DNA of 64,000 bases. Origin: Saccharothrix sp. ST-888. GTDB lineage: Bacteria; Actinomycetota; Actinomycetes; Streptomycetales; Streptomycetaceae. The stretch covers positions 57,420-121,419 of the forward strand of contig NZ_JYJF01000006.1 of NCBI RefSeq assembly GCF_000955975.1, read 5' to 3'. The position numbers and the translations under genes are program-made. Shown piece by piece: positions 32,230 to 41,532 of the stretch. How positions within the stretch are numbered: position 1 is the stretch's first letter; every line of letters starts with the position of its first letter. The notes beneath the pieces are model-generated. The model ran no database searches, was not told the DNA's origin, and was given only the letters and a program-made list of their open reading frames with translations.

Positions 32230-33349
32230 CGGGGTTCACCTCCTTCGCCACGGCGGCGGGGGCGCCGAGCCGGCGGTAGAGGTAGTACGCGGCGCACGCC
32301 CCCTCGCTGGAGACCATGGTCGCCCCGAGCGGCGTGCGCGGGGTGCACACCGTGCCGAACGCCTCGCACTCGCTCGGCTTCAGCTGTCCCTGGAGCACCT
32401 CGCCGGCGCGGCACTGGGCAGGCTCGCAGGGGGTGATGTCCGAGACCTGGAAGCGGTGTTCGGCATCCTGGTCGCGGTAGCGCGAGGACAGCCGCCAACC
32501 GCTGGCCGGAATGACCCCGATCCCGCGCCAGGCGCGGTCGGTGACCTCGAAGACGTCCGCCAGCATCGCCTTCGCCACCGGGTTGCCCTCGGGCCGTACG
32601 GCGCGCGGGTACGCGTTGTCCACGACGTGCTCGCCGCGCTCCAACTGGCGTACCGTCCGCCGGATACCCTCCAGGATGTCCAGCGGCTCGAAGCCGGTGA
32701 CGACGATCGGCACCTGGTGGCGGGCGGCCAGCTCCGGGTACTCGTCGATCCCCATCACGCTGCACACATGGCCCGCCGCGAGGAAGCCCTGCACCCGGCA
32801 GTCCGGCGACTGCATGATCGCCTCGATCGCCGGCGGCACCCGGACGTGCGAGACCAGCAGGCTGAAGTTGCGGATGCCGAGCCGCTTCGCCTGATGGACC
32901 GTCATCGCGTTCGGGGGAGCGGTGGTCTCGAAGCCGATCCCGAAGAAGACCACCTCGCGCCCCGGGTTCTCCTGCGCGATCCGCAGCGCGTCCAGCGGCG
33001 AGTAGACCACCCGCACGTCGCCGCCCTCGCTGCGGACCCGGAACAGGTCGCGCTCGGAGCCCGGCACCCGCAGCATGTCGCCGAACGAGCAGAAGATCAC
33101 CTCCGGCCGGGCGGCGATCGCCAGCGCCCGGTCGATCACCTCCAGCGGGGTGACACACACCGGACAGCCCGGACCGTGGATCAACTCCACTTCATCAGGC
33201 AGCAGTTGGTCGATCCCGTGCCGGATGATGGTATGGGTCTGGCCGCCGCACACCTCCATCAGCGCCCATGGCCGGGTCACCGTGGAGCGGATGTCGTCGA
33301 GCAGCCGGGCCGCCAGTTCCGGACTCTGGAACTCCTCCAGGTACTTCAT
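32222..33349 (-). CDS. hypD: Hydrogenase maturation scaffold HypD
   Basis: Iron-sulfur protein that with HypC carries the Fe(CN)2CO unit. The 375-residue protein shows MEVCGGQTHTIIRHGI, HGPGCPVCVTP, FFGIGFETTAPPNAM, the C-terminal cluster cysteines in DITPCEPAQCRAGEVLQG and KPSECEAFGTVCTP. ATG 33349 overlaps the hypC stop by 4 nt (33346-33349), so hypC and hypD are translationally coupled. Confidence 0.96.
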   Translation of the reverse strand: MKYLEEFQSPELAARLLDDIRSTVTRPWALMEVCGGQTHTIIRHGIDQLLPDEVELIHGPGCPVCVTPLEVIDRALAIAARPEVIFCSFGDMLRVPGSERDLFRVRSEGGDVRVVYSPLDALRIAQENPGREVVFFGIGFETTAPPNAMTVHQAKRLGIRNFSLLVSHVRVPPAIEAIMQSPDCRVQGFLAAGHVCSVMGIDEYPELAARHQVPIVVTGFEPLDILEGIRRTVRQLERGEHVVDNAYPRAVRPEGNPVAKAMLADVFEVTDRAWRGIGVIPASGWRLSSRYRDQDAEHRFQVSDITPCEPAQCRAGEVLQGQLKPSECEAFGTVCTPRTPLGATMVSSEGACAAYYLYRRLGAPAAVAKEVNPVA

Positions 33350-33621
33350 CGCCGCGTCTCCTCCGCCGACTCCCATGGGTCCCCGAACTCCTCCTGCAGC
33401 AGGCCGAGTTCGGCGAAAAGGTCGAGCGTCCTGCGTGCCGACTCCTCGTCGAGGCGCTGCAACGCGAAGCCCACATGGACGATCGCGTACTCGCCCACCC
33501 GAAGGTCCGGCAGGTACTCCAGGCACACGTCCTTGACCACGCCGCCGAAGTCGACGCGGGCCATCCGTGTGCCCTCCCGCTCCTCGATCTCCATCACCCT
33601 TCCGGGTACCGCCAGGCACAT
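33346..33621 (-). CDS. hypC: Hydrogenase maturation chaperone HypC
   Basis: A 91-residue chaperone that shuttles the Fe(CN)2CO unit from HypD to the large subunit. The essential Cys2 is in the canonical MCLAVPGRVMEI start, followed by ARVDFGGVVKDVCLEYLPDL and VGEYAIVHVGFALQRLDEE. ATG 33621 lies 55 nt after hypF. A single hypC is present in the window, so it probably serves both the scaffold and delivery roles. Confidence 0.96.
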   Translation of the reverse strand: MCLAVPGRVMEIEEREGTRMARVDFGGVVKDVCLEYLPDLRVGEYAIVHVGFALQRLDEESARRTLDLFAELGLLQEEFGDPWESAEETRR

Positions 33622-33676
33622 CGGCCCTCTCCTCGCCTCGAACAGCCCTGAATGTCCGGCCCGGTGTCCGGCCCGG

Positions 33677-36019
33677 TCACCGAGTCCGCGCGGCCACCAT
33701 CAGCTGGCCCAGTGCCAGCCCGCCGTCGTTCGGCGGCACCCGGTGGTGGACCAGCACGGTGAAGCCGTCCCGTCGCAGCGCCTCGACGCAGTCGGTGAGC
33801 AGCAGGGTGTTGGCGAACACCCCTCCGCTCAGCGCCACCGTCTCCAGCGCGTGCGACCGCCGCGCGCGGACGCACAGTGCGTGCACCAGGCCGGCCACGG
33901 CCCGGTGGAAGCGCAGCGCGATCACCGCCGGCGCGGCACCCGTCTGCAGGTCGGCAACGACCGCCGCCAGCACCGGACTCGGATCGGCCACCCACTCGGC
34001 AGCTCCCGACTCGGCGTCCCCGGGGGCCAGTTCGAAGCCGTAGCCCTCGCCGACCTCGTTCACCGAGGCCGCGGCCGCCTCCAACTCGACCGCCGCCTGC
34101 GCCTCGTAGCCCGACCGGTGGCACACCCCGGCCAGCGAGGAGACCGCGTCGAACAGCCGCCCCATGCTGGACGTCGGTACGCAGTTCAGGTTCCGCTCCA
34201 ACTGACGCTTCAGCAGCAGGAGTTCCCGCTCGGTGCAGGCCGCCGTGCACGGCAGGTCGGCCGACCACGGGAGACCGGCGGTGTGCAGGTGCGCCAGTGC
34301 CATCCGGTACGGGCGCTCCACCGCCGCGTCCCCGCCGGGCAGTGGCACGTACGCCAGCCGCGCGAAGCGGCGGAACCCGTCGTAGTCCGCCAGCAGGACC
34401 TCCCCGCCCCACACCGCGCCGTCGTCCCCGTAGCCGGTCCCGTCGAAGGCCACCCCGATCACCGGAGCGCTCCCGTCGAGGCCGTGCTCGGTCATCACCG
34501 AGGCGATGTGCGCATGGTGGTGCTGCACCCGCACCAGCCCCGACCCGCCCGTGGCGGAGCGGCGGACGGCCCACTGCGAGGAGCGGTAGCCCGGGTGGCG
34601 GTCGGTCGCCAGCACCGTCGGCCCGACCCCGGTCAGCTCCCGGACGTGCTCCACCGCGCGGTCGAAGGTCCGCAGGGTCGCCAGGTCGTCCATGTCGCCG
34701 ATGTGGCCGGACAGCCAGGCGCTGCGGCCCTCGGCCAGCGCGAAGGTGTTCTTCAGGTCGCCGCCCGTCGCCAGCACCGGCGGTACCGGCAGCGGCAGCG
34801 CGACCGGCAGCGGCGCGTACCCGCGCGAGCGCCGGACGGGCAGCACCTGGTCCGCCCAGACGCGCACCACCGAGTCGTCGCACGGGACATGGATCGGCCG
34901 GTCGTGCATCAGCCAGGCATCGGTCAGCGGCGCCAGCCGCTCCAGTGCCTCGCCGTCGTCGGTGATGATCGGCTCGCCGGAGAGGTTCCCACTGGTCATC
35001 ACCAGCAGCCGGGGCCCGGGCGGATCGCCCGGCAGCCCGAACAGCAGCCGGTGCAGCGGCGTGTACGGCAGCATCACACCCAGGTCCGGACTGCGCGGGG
35101 CGACCGCCTCCGCCACCGGCCCGCCGCCGGCCCGGCGGCGCATCAGGACGATCGGGCGTACCGCTCCGGTGAGCAGCCGCCGCTCCGCCTCGCCGAGGTG
35201 TACCAGCTCCTCGATGTCCGACAGCCGGCCAGCCATCAGGGCGAACGGCTTGTCGCCCCGGGCCTTGCGGCGGCGCAGCATGGCGACCGCAGCGGGGTCG
35301 GCGGCGTCGCACGCCAGGTGGTAGCCGCCGATGCCCTTCACCGCCAGGACCGCCCCGTCGGCCAGCAGTCGCCGGGCCGCCGCCATCGCGTCCTCGCCCA
35401 GCGCGCGATTGCGCCCCCTGGTCCCGATCAGGCCGAGCCGGGGGCCGCAGGCGTGGCAGGCGATCGGCTGGGCGTGGAACCGCCGGTCGGCGGGGTCGCC
35501 GTACTCGCGCGCGCAGTCGGCGCACATCGGGAACCGGGCCATGGTGGTCCTCGCCCGGTCGTACGGCAGCCCGGTGACGATCGTGTAGCGCGGACCGCAG
35601 TTGGTGCAGGTGATGAACGGGTGCCGATGGCGGCGGTCGGCCGGGTCGGCGAGCTCGGCCAGGCAGTCGGCACAGGTGGCGGTGTCGGGCGGGATGACGG
35701 CCCGTCGGGTGCCGGAGTCCCGTGAGGCGACGATGGTGAACCCCGGATCGCCCGTCGCGGTCAGCACCTCCTGCGCCAGCGTGTGCACCTCGGCCAGCGG
35801 CGGGGCGTCGGAGCGGATCCGGTGGCAGAACGCCCGGACCGCCTCCGCGCTGCCCTCGACCTCCGCGAGCACCCCCGCGCCGGTGTTGGTGACGTGCCCG
35901 GCCAGGCCCAGCTCGGTGGCCAGCCCGAAGACGAACGGCCGGAACCCCACCCCCTGGACCACCCCCTCGACGGCGACCCGCCTGCGCTGCACGGCCCCGG
36001 TGTCGACCGGTGCGCTCAC
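33677..36019 (-). CDS. hypF: Carbamoyltransferase HypF
   Basis: A 780-residue enzyme that uses carbamoyl phosphate and ATP to carbamoylate HypE. Domains in order: acylphosphatase (about 10-95, VEGVVQGVGFRPFVFGLA), two zinc-finger pairs (CADCLAEL and CTNCGPRY; CADCAREY and CHACGPRL, about 115-195), YrdC-like nucleotide domain (VLAVKGIGGYHLACDA), and a Kae1-like carbamoyltransferase half with VQHHHAHIASVM and GVAFDGTGYGDDGAVWGGE. Length is normal. Its start overlaps the hypB stop by 4 nt (36016-36019). Confidence 0.96.
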   Translation of the reverse strand: MSAPVDTGAVQRRRVAVEGVVQGVGFRPFVFGLATELGLAGHVTNTGAGVLAEVEGSAEAVRAFCHRIRSDAPPLAEVHTLAQEVLTATGDPGFTIVASRDSGTRRAVIPPDTATCADCLAELADPADRRHRHPFITCTNCGPRYTIVTGLPYDRARTTMARFPMCADCAREYGDPADRRFHAQPIACHACGPRLGLIGTRGRNRALGEDAMAAARRLLADGAVLAVKGIGGYHLACDAADPAAVAMLRRRKARGDKPFALMAGRLSDIEELVHLGEAERRLLTGAVRPIVLMRRRAGGGPVAEAVAPRSPDLGVMLPYTPLHRLLFGLPGDPPGPRLLVMTSGNLSGEPIITDDGEALERLAPLTDAWLMHDRPIHVPCDDSVVRVWADQVLPVRRSRGYAPLPVALPLPVPPVLATGGDLKNTFALAEGRSAWLSGHIGDMDDLATLRTFDRAVEHVRELTGVGPTVLATDRHPGYRSSQWAVRRSATGGSGLVRVQHHHAHIASVMTEHGLDGSAPVIGVAFDGTGYGDDGAVWGGEVLLADYDGFRRFARLAYVPLPGGDAAVERPYRMALAHLHTAGLPWSADLPCTAACTERELLLLKRQLERNLNCVPTSSMGRLFDAVSSLAGVCHRSGYEAQAAVELEAAAASVNEVGEGYGFELAPGDAESGAAEWVADPSPVLAAVVADLQTGAAPAVIALRFHRAVAGLVHALCVRARRSHALETVALSGGVFANTLLLTDCVEALRRDGFTVLVHHRVPPNDGGLALGQLMVAARTR

Positions 36020-36834
36020 CGCCCGTCCTCCGCCAGGACGGGCGGACGGCGGTCCTGGACGCCGTGGCTGTGATCCAGCCCGTGACCGAGCTCGTGGCTG
36101 TGGCTGTGCCCCTGATCGTGACTGTGGTCGTGGCTGTGCTGGGCGGGTCCGGTCGCCATCACCGGTCGGTGCACCGGAGCGCCGTCGAGGACGGCCAGGG
36201 CACGGGCCAGCAGTTCACCCGTCCCCGCACCGGTCCGCGCCGAGGTCAGCAGGATCTCGACACCCGGGTTGACCCGGGCCACGTTGGCGCGGAACGCGGC
36301 CTCGTCGAAGTCCACCGCCTCGGCCAGGTCCGTCTTCGTCACCACCACCAGGGCGGCCAGCCCGAACGCGGTGGGGTACTTGAGCGGCTTGTCCTCGCCC
36401 TCCGTCACCGAGGCGAGCGCGACCCGCAGCGACTCGCCGAGGTCGTAGGACGCCGGACAGACCAGATTGCCCACGTTCTCCACGAACAGCAGTTTCGTGC
36501 CGTCCGGCAGCCAGCCAGTCAGATGCCCGCGCAGCATGGCGGCCTCCAGGTGGCACAGCCCGTCCGTGAGCACCTGCTTCACCGGTACCCCCGACCGGGC
36601 CAGCCGCAGCGCGTCGTTCTCGGTGGCGAGGTCGGCCGTCAGTGCCGCGACCGGCACCCCGCGCTCCTTGGCGAGCGAGAGCTCGGCCTCCAGCAGAGCG
36701 GTCTTCCCACTGCCGGGGCTGGAGAGCAGATTGACGGCGACCGTGCCCCGCCGGGCCAGCACAGCACGCAGCTCCTGCGCGTTCTCGTCGTTGCGGGCGA
36801 GTACGGCCTGTTGGAGATCGACGACACGGCACAC
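36016..36834 (-). CDS. hypB: Nickel-delivery GTPase HypB with C-terminal histidine-rich tail
   Basis: GTPase that with HypA inserts nickel. The P-loop SSPGSGKT is at residues 38-45. The switch and metal region includes ADLATENDALRLARSG and GLCHLEAAML, and the guanine motif TKTD is present. The first residues MCRVVDLQQAVLARND show no N-terminal His-rich stretch. Instead residues 233-257 form a tail with ten histidines (HSHDHSHDQGHSHSHELGHG), so nickel storage appears moved to the C-terminus. It lies 4 nt from hypA and overlaps hypF. Confidence 0.95.
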   Translation of the reverse strand: MCRVVDLQQAVLARNDENAQELRAVLARRGTVAVNLLSSPGSGKTALLEAELSLAKERGVPVAALTADLATENDALRLARSGVPVKQVLTDGLCHLEAAMLRGHLTGWLPDGTKLLFVENVGNLVCPASYDLGESLRVALASVTEGEDKPLKYPTAFGLAALVVVTKTDLAEAVDFDEAAFRANVARVNPGVEILLTSARTGAGTGELLARALAVLDGAPVHRPVMATGPAQHSHDHSHDQGHSHSHELGHGLDHSHGVQDRRPPVLAEDGR

Positions 36835-36838
36835 GGGT

Positions 36839-37219
36839 TCAGCCCTCCTGATGGGTCCGGGCGAGTGCGGGCTCGTCGGCCCAGCACACGCTCAGAATCT
36901 GCAGTTCCCGGCCGGCCAGCAGCTCGGCCTGCGCACCGCCGCAGCCCGGGCAGCACAGGTCGGGCGGCATGCCGACCGGCCATTCGGTGGCGCACCCACC
37001 GCAGCGGGCCCGGGCCACGACCGGTTCGGTCAACAGCTCGGCGCCCGCCACCACGGTGTCCGCGCAGGCGAGTTCGAAGCAGAACGCCAGCGCCTCGGGG
37101 ACCACCCCGGCCAGCTCGCCGACCTGGAGCCGGACGGATTCGACGGACCGGGCACCATGCCTGTGCGCGGCCTCCGCCACCTGCTCGACCACGGCCAACG
37201 CGATCGACATCTCGTGCAA
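36839..37219 (-). CDS. hypA: Hydrogenase nickel-insertion protein HypA
   Basis: A 126-residue zinc and nickel metallochaperone. Nickel ligand His2 is in MHEMSIALAVVEQV. The structural zinc site is Cys73-x2-Cys76 and Cys90-x2-Cys93 (RCGGCATEW, LCCPGCGG). It is the first gene of the hyp block hypA-B-F-C-D-E and is separated from the upstream structural-accessory block by a 284-nt gap with long hairpins. Confidence 0.95.
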   Translation of the reverse strand: MHEMSIALAVVEQVAEAAHRHGARSVESVRLQVGELAGVVPEALAFCFELACADTVVAGAELLTEPVVARARCGGCATEWPVGMPPDLCCPGCGGAQAELLAGRELQILSVCWADEPALARTHQEG

Positions 37220-37394
37220 CGGCCTCTCCCTGCGCCCGGTCGCGGGCCCGTCACACGGCGCGACAGAGCGGACCGCAGGCGCGGCCCCTCGCTCCGCGAC
37301 CCATTACAGGGCGGCCCGACCACGCACCTCCGCCGCCGCGCCGCGCCCCGGGCCCGGCTACACCATTCGCCGCACACGGTGCCGTACTCCACCG

Positions 37395-37490
37395 ACGGCG
37401 GCCTCGCGGGAACCAGGGGCAGCCGCCCACGCCCCGGTCGGGTACGGCGGCCCCCGGTTCCCGCGAGGCCGCCGTACCCGACCGGGGCGT
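37395..37490 (-). promoter_or_regulatory. Mutually exclusive hairpins between hydrogenase accessory block and hypA
   Basis: Stem 1 pairs 37429-37451 with 37468-37490 (23 bp, perfect). Stem 2 pairs 37395-37414 with 37456-37475 (20 bp, perfect). They share 37468-37475, so only one can form. In the minus-strand mRNA this looks like a terminator/antiterminator or a partial terminator setting hyp expression. The rest of the gap (37220-37394) shows no gene. Confidence 0.65.
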
Positions 37491-37503
37491 GCCGAACCGG
37501 CCG

Positions 37504-37613
37504 TCACATCCGGCGGATCCGCAGGTAGCGCTGGATGTCGGGCAGGCTCTGGGCGACAGCCAGCGCCAGCCCGGCTCCCGCCATCACCACACAGGTGATC
37601 AGGATCTTCCGCA

Positions 37614-37614
<1 letters not shown>
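37504..37614 (-). CDS. 36-residue single-helix peptide (DUF6893-like) in the hydrogenase operon
   Basis: Very short gene for a protein with one hydrophobic helix (RKILITCVVMAGAGLALAVA) and a basic end YLRIRRM. It resembles the small family I remember as DUF6893, found in actinobacterial hydrogenase operons. ATG 37614 shares its A with the TGA of the protease gene (TGATG), which favours real coupled translation. It could be a membrane-associated subunit or adaptor of the hydrogenase; function unknown. Confidence 0.7.
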
Positions 37615-38218
<604 letters not shown>

Positions 38219-38222
<4 letters not shown>

Positions 38223-39613
38223 GGCTCCTCCAGCGGGGTGACCTCGTCCGGCTGGAAGTACCGGAACCGGCCCTGGGCCCGCCACAGGTCGGCGCCGGGG
38301 TCGTCGTCGACCGTCACGGCCAGGTGGACGGAGCCGTCCACGTCCCGCAGCACCGCCTCCACCAGTGCCGTCCGCCCGTGCAGGAACAGGTCCTGCGCAT
38401 CGGTGCGGCGCTGCCCGGGCTTGAGCAGGACCCGGCTGCCGGCCCCGACCGACCGGCCGTCCACCACGACCCGGTCGACGGCCGGATCCACGCTCCGGTC
38501 GGCCCCGGGATCCCACCACGGTGTGCCGGGCAGCGGCCCGGGGAACCCGTCGGCGTCCGCCTCGACCGACGGCGAGGTGACCTCCCGCAGTGCCCGCACG
38601 GCACCGTGCAGCCGCTCCAGCACCTCGGGCGGCAGCGAGTCCGCGAGGTCGATCACGGCTCCGGCCCGCTCGTCGGTGCCCCGGGCCTCCCGCTTCTCCT
38701 GCTCGGTCAGCGCCGCCGTGCGCAGCGCGAGGATCTCGTCGATCTCGGTGGCGTCGTAGAGCGCGCCGGGACTCTCGGGGGCCACCTCGGGGTGGTCCGC
38801 GAGGATGATCGGCGAGGACAGCACCACGTCCGACTCTCCCGCCGCCCCGGCCAGGACCGGCCAGGTGTGCTCGTTGCGGCACTGGGCGACGGCGGGTGCG
38901 GCCCACTGCGGCGGGTCGGTCATCGAGACGAAGGTCCCCGCGCTCAGGCCCAGCAGCAGGTGCGCCGACACCAGCGACCGGCGCAGCGCGAGTTCGCGGT
39001 CGGCGCCCTCGGGCGGCGTCCAGGTGCTGGTGTTCTCCACCACGGCGTTGAGCCGGAGCGCCGCGTACGGGCCGGGGAGCTCCGCCGCCGTCAGGCGCAG
39101 CACGCCGTCGAGCCGCTCCCGCCGGCGCACCAGGCGTCCGACGGCCTTCCCGTGCTCGTGCACGATCTCCTGTACCTCGCGGGCGGGCAGGTCGAACGGG
39201 AGGACCACCCCGTCGCCGGTCAACCCGGCCACCGGGACGTCGAGTTCGACCCGTTCCTCGACGCCCTCGTCCCACGGGGCGAGGACCCGGTCGTCCAGCG
39301 CGAGCTCGTCCACCGTCTCGAACCCCCGGTCGGGGAGCTGTCGTTGCACCGTTCGCCGCTGGGCGTGCAGAAAGCGCAGTTCAACGCTGAGCGTCGCGCC
39401 CCGGCGCGGCTCCATCAGGCACTCGGTGCGCTGGTGGGAGGGCTCGGAGCCGACCGCCCCGAACGACGGCGGGACGAGGACCCCGAACTGCCAGCGCATC
39501 CGGTTCTTGGCCGCCGAGGCCCGATAGGGGTAGAGCACGTAGCCCTCGAACAGGACGGCGTCCGCGATCTGCCGGGCGGCCTCGAAACCCGCCTGCGGCC
39601 GGGACTCGTTCAC
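38219..39613 (-). CDS. Hydrogenase-locus protein of unknown function, 464 aa
   Basis: A large cytosolic protein with no motif I can tie to an enzyme. Segments such as VLFEGYVLYPYRASAAKNRM, RWQFGVLVPPSFGAV and RLNAVVENTSTWTPPEGADR look conserved, and the C-terminal 90 residues form a distinct domain (DRVVVDGRSVGAGSRVLLKP, FLHGRTALVEAVLRDVDGSV). No cysteine cluster stands out. GTG 39613 overlaps the stop of the 35-aa gene upstream and its own stop overlaps the protease start. Similar proteins occur, as I recall, in other actinobacterial group 1h operons. Confidence 0.7.
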
Positions 39614-39717
39614 CGGACTTCCCCGGGGCGGCCCTGGCGGCCGGCCGAGCGGTGAACTGACCGTCGGCCCGGTGGCGCGAGCCGATGGCGTTCGCTTCGT
39701 TGCTGGTCAACGGACAT
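39610..39717 (-). CDS. 35-residue basic peptide in the hydrogenase operon
   Basis: MSVDQQRSERHRLAPPGRRS and a further Arg-rich end. ATG 39717 has a GGAG box 9 nt upstream, and its TGA overlaps the GTG of the 464-aa protein by 4 nt, the pattern of a translated leader. It may be a real small protein or mainly a device to couple translation. No homologue is known to me. Confidence 0.45.
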   Translation of the reverse strand: MSVDQQRSERHRLAPPGRRSVHRSAGRQGRPGEVR

Positions 39718-39782
39718 GGTCGGTGGCTCCTGTCGGGTCGAACCATTGAAGGTCGCGGTGCGGAAGGGCTCGCGGCGTCGCC

Positions 39783-40415
39783 TCAGCGGGCTGCCGTGCC
39801 CGCGAGCAGCGCCCGTACGGTCGCCTCCCAGGACGGCAGACCGTGGCGCGAGCGGAACTCCAGCAGCGCGTCCATGGTGTCGCGCGGCAGCCGGACCCAG
39901 CCGCAGCCCGGGAAGTGCTGCTCGATCATGTCCTGCCAGACCCCCACCGGCAGCCGGCAGGACGCCTCCTGGTCCCAGGGCACCGGCGCCACCTGGAAGC
40001 CGCCGGGGCCGGTGAAGGCGGTGCCGGAGAACAGCAGCAGGACCGGTGCCTCGCCGTCCTCCAGCGCCTGGAAGTACCGGGTGGCGGCGATGTCCATGTC
40101 GTAGGTGCACGGCACCATCAGGTCCACCTCGGCCTCCCCGGTGAAACCGGGCACCGTGAGCGACACCTGGGCTAGCTGGATCGGGTTCAGCGAGTTCGAC
40201 CAGCGCGCACGCTCGCCGAACAGCACTCCCAGCCGCAGCTCCTCCCCGGGCCCGTACGGGCGGCGGGCGGGCTCGATCCGCAGCTGGCAGTGGAGCAGCA
40301 GGGCGTGCACCCGGACGCCCTGCTCGGCCGTGATCCGCAGCCGGAACACCAGGGTCGGGCCCGCCGCGTACGGATCGGCGCGCACCCCGAGGCAGCTGAA
40401 GCCCAGCCCGGTCAT
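39783..40415 (-). CDS. DUF6084-like hydrogenase-associated protein
   Basis: A 210-residue protein: FSCLGVRADPYAAGPTLVFR, CQLRIEPARRPYGPGEELRL, RWSNSLNPIQLAQVSLTVPG and DMDIAATRYFQALEDGEAPV. It matches my memory of DUF6084, a family linked to actinobacterial hydrogenase operons. It is predicted cytosolic and beta-rich, with several cysteines but no clear metal motif. ATG 40415 overlaps the stop of the DUF5947-like gene by 4 nt. A role in cluster assembly or subunit assembly is inferred from context only. Confidence 0.75.
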   Translation of the reverse strand: MTGLGFSCLGVRADPYAAGPTLVFRLRITAEQGVRVHALLLHCQLRIEPARRPYGPGEELRLGVLFGERARWSNSLNPIQLAQVSLTVPGFTGEAEVDLMVPCTYDMDIAATRYFQALEDGEAPVLLLFSGTAFTGPGGFQVAPVPWDQEASCRLPVGVWQDMIEQHFPGCGWVRLPRDTMDALLEFRSRHGLPSWEATVRALLAGTAAR

Positions 40416-41059
40416 GACGCCACGTCCTCGGCCGGTACCCGCGCGCGTTCCCGGATCCGGGCGAAGACGCCGTCGAGTTCGGCCCGTGCCTCGGCTCCGC
40501 CGTCGAAGCCCTGCCAGTGCAGGCGCATCCGGCCGACCAGCTCGTAGCAGACGTCGATCGGCACCAGGAAGCACTGGAAGGTGCCCGCCGTGCGGCGCAG
40601 CAGCAGCGCCTCCACGTCGGGCTCCAGCAGTGCGGTGAGTCTGCTGCGGCCGAGCACGGACTCCCAGGTCTGCGGGTCGAGTTCACTCTCCGCCGGGCCG
40701 GCCGGGCTGGGGTAGAGCGCGACCAGCCGGTCCAGTACCGCGTTACGGAAGAAGAAGGCGGTGGAGACCGGGATCTGCAGGGCCTCCCAGGCGGACTCGT
40801 CCAACTCGTGTGCGGGGTCGACGAGATAGCGGTCCGGCACCTTGCGGTAGCGGCCCTCGGCGGCGCCGGGCGCCTGGAACAGCAGGGCACAGGCCGCACA
40901 GGTGCAGGCCAGCCGCCGCTCCTCGGTGTCCACCACGTGCCGGTGGCCGGGCGGCAGTTGGAGGCCGCAGAACCCGCAGCGCTCCGGCTGCGGCGGCGCG
41001 GGCTCGCGCAGTCGGCGCAGCAGCGCCGCACCCGGCCGGGCGATCGGACGCGTGCTCAC
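40412..41059 (-). CDS. DUF5947-like zinc-ribbon protein of the hydrogenase operon
   Basis: A 215-residue protein with an N-terminal zinc ribbon (CGFCGLQLPPGHRHV and CTCAACALLF, residues about 28-60) and a C-terminal domain with AFFFRNAVLDRLVALYPSPA, TAGTFQCFLVPIDVCYELVG and MRLHWQGFDGG. I recall this as DUF5947, specific to hydrogenase loci of actinobacteria. GTG 41059 overlaps the NifU-like stop by 4 nt. Possible rubredoxin-like or assembly function, not shown. Confidence 0.78.
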   Translation of the reverse strand: MSTRPIARPGAALLRRLREPAPPQPERCGFCGLQLPPGHRHVVDTEERRLACTCAACALLFQAPGAAEGRYRKVPDRYLVDPAHELDESAWEALQIPVSTAFFFRNAVLDRLVALYPSPAGPAESELDPQTWESVLGRSRLTALLEPDVEALLLRRTAGTFQCFLVPIDVCYELVGRMRLHWQGFDGGAEARAELDGVFARIRERARVPAEDVAS

Positions 41060-41532
41060 CGGACCTCCGCCACGGCGGCCGGCCGGGTGCCGATCTGCAG
41101 CAGCGGCGGGGCGGGCCGCTCCAGCTCCACCGTAGTCACCTCCGGGGCGTGGCAGGCGAGCGCGCTCTCGATGCTCGCGGTGCCCGCCCCGGAGCCGCAG
41201 CCGCAGCCCGTGGAGACCTGACGGAGCGTCAACTTCCCTTCGGCCGGGTCGAAGCCGGCCACCTCCACCGGGGAGTCGGTCAGCGCCCGGGCGATCCGGG
41301 CGGTGACGTCCTCGGGGTGCAGCTCGTGCAGGACCAGCAGCCCGGCCACCAACTGGTCGTCCAGCAGCGGGGTCAGGACACCGGGCGGCAGCAGCTCCAC
41401 CAGCCGGGCCAGCCCGGCGTCGTAGAAGGCCATCAGCTCGCGCACCAGCGCCTCGCCGGCCTCGGCCTGCCCGGCGTCGGTCAGCGAGTCCAGCGTCTCC
41501 TGGACCCGCAGCCCGGTCTGCTCCGCGCTCAT
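41056..41532 (-). CDS. NifU-like C-terminal domain protein
   Basis: A 158-residue protein whose N-terminal half is helical (VQETLDSLTDAGQAEAGEAL) and whose C-terminal half resembles the NifU cluster-binding domain (GKLTLRQVSTGCGCGSGAGT, SIESALACHAPEV). The usual CxxC is CGC here, so cluster binding may be unusual. It probably supplies or repairs Fe-S clusters of the small subunit. ATG 41532 overlaps the large subunit stop by 4 nt. Confidence 0.78.
   Translation of the reverse strand: MSAEQTGLRVQETLDSLTDAGQAEAGEALVRELMAFYDAGLARLVELLPPGVLTPLLDDQLVAGLLVLHELHPEDVTARIARALTDSPVEVAGFDPAEGKLTLRQVSTGCGCGSGAGTASIESALACHAPEVTTVELERPAPPLLQIGTRPAAVAEVR

Noticed and set aside
31730..35725. A 1331-codon open frame on the plus strand opposite hypE-hypD-hypC-hypF
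   Set aside because: Antisense shadow of the strongly biased hyp genes: Arg/Ala/His-rich translation with no family likeness, while the minus strand encodes complete known proteins.
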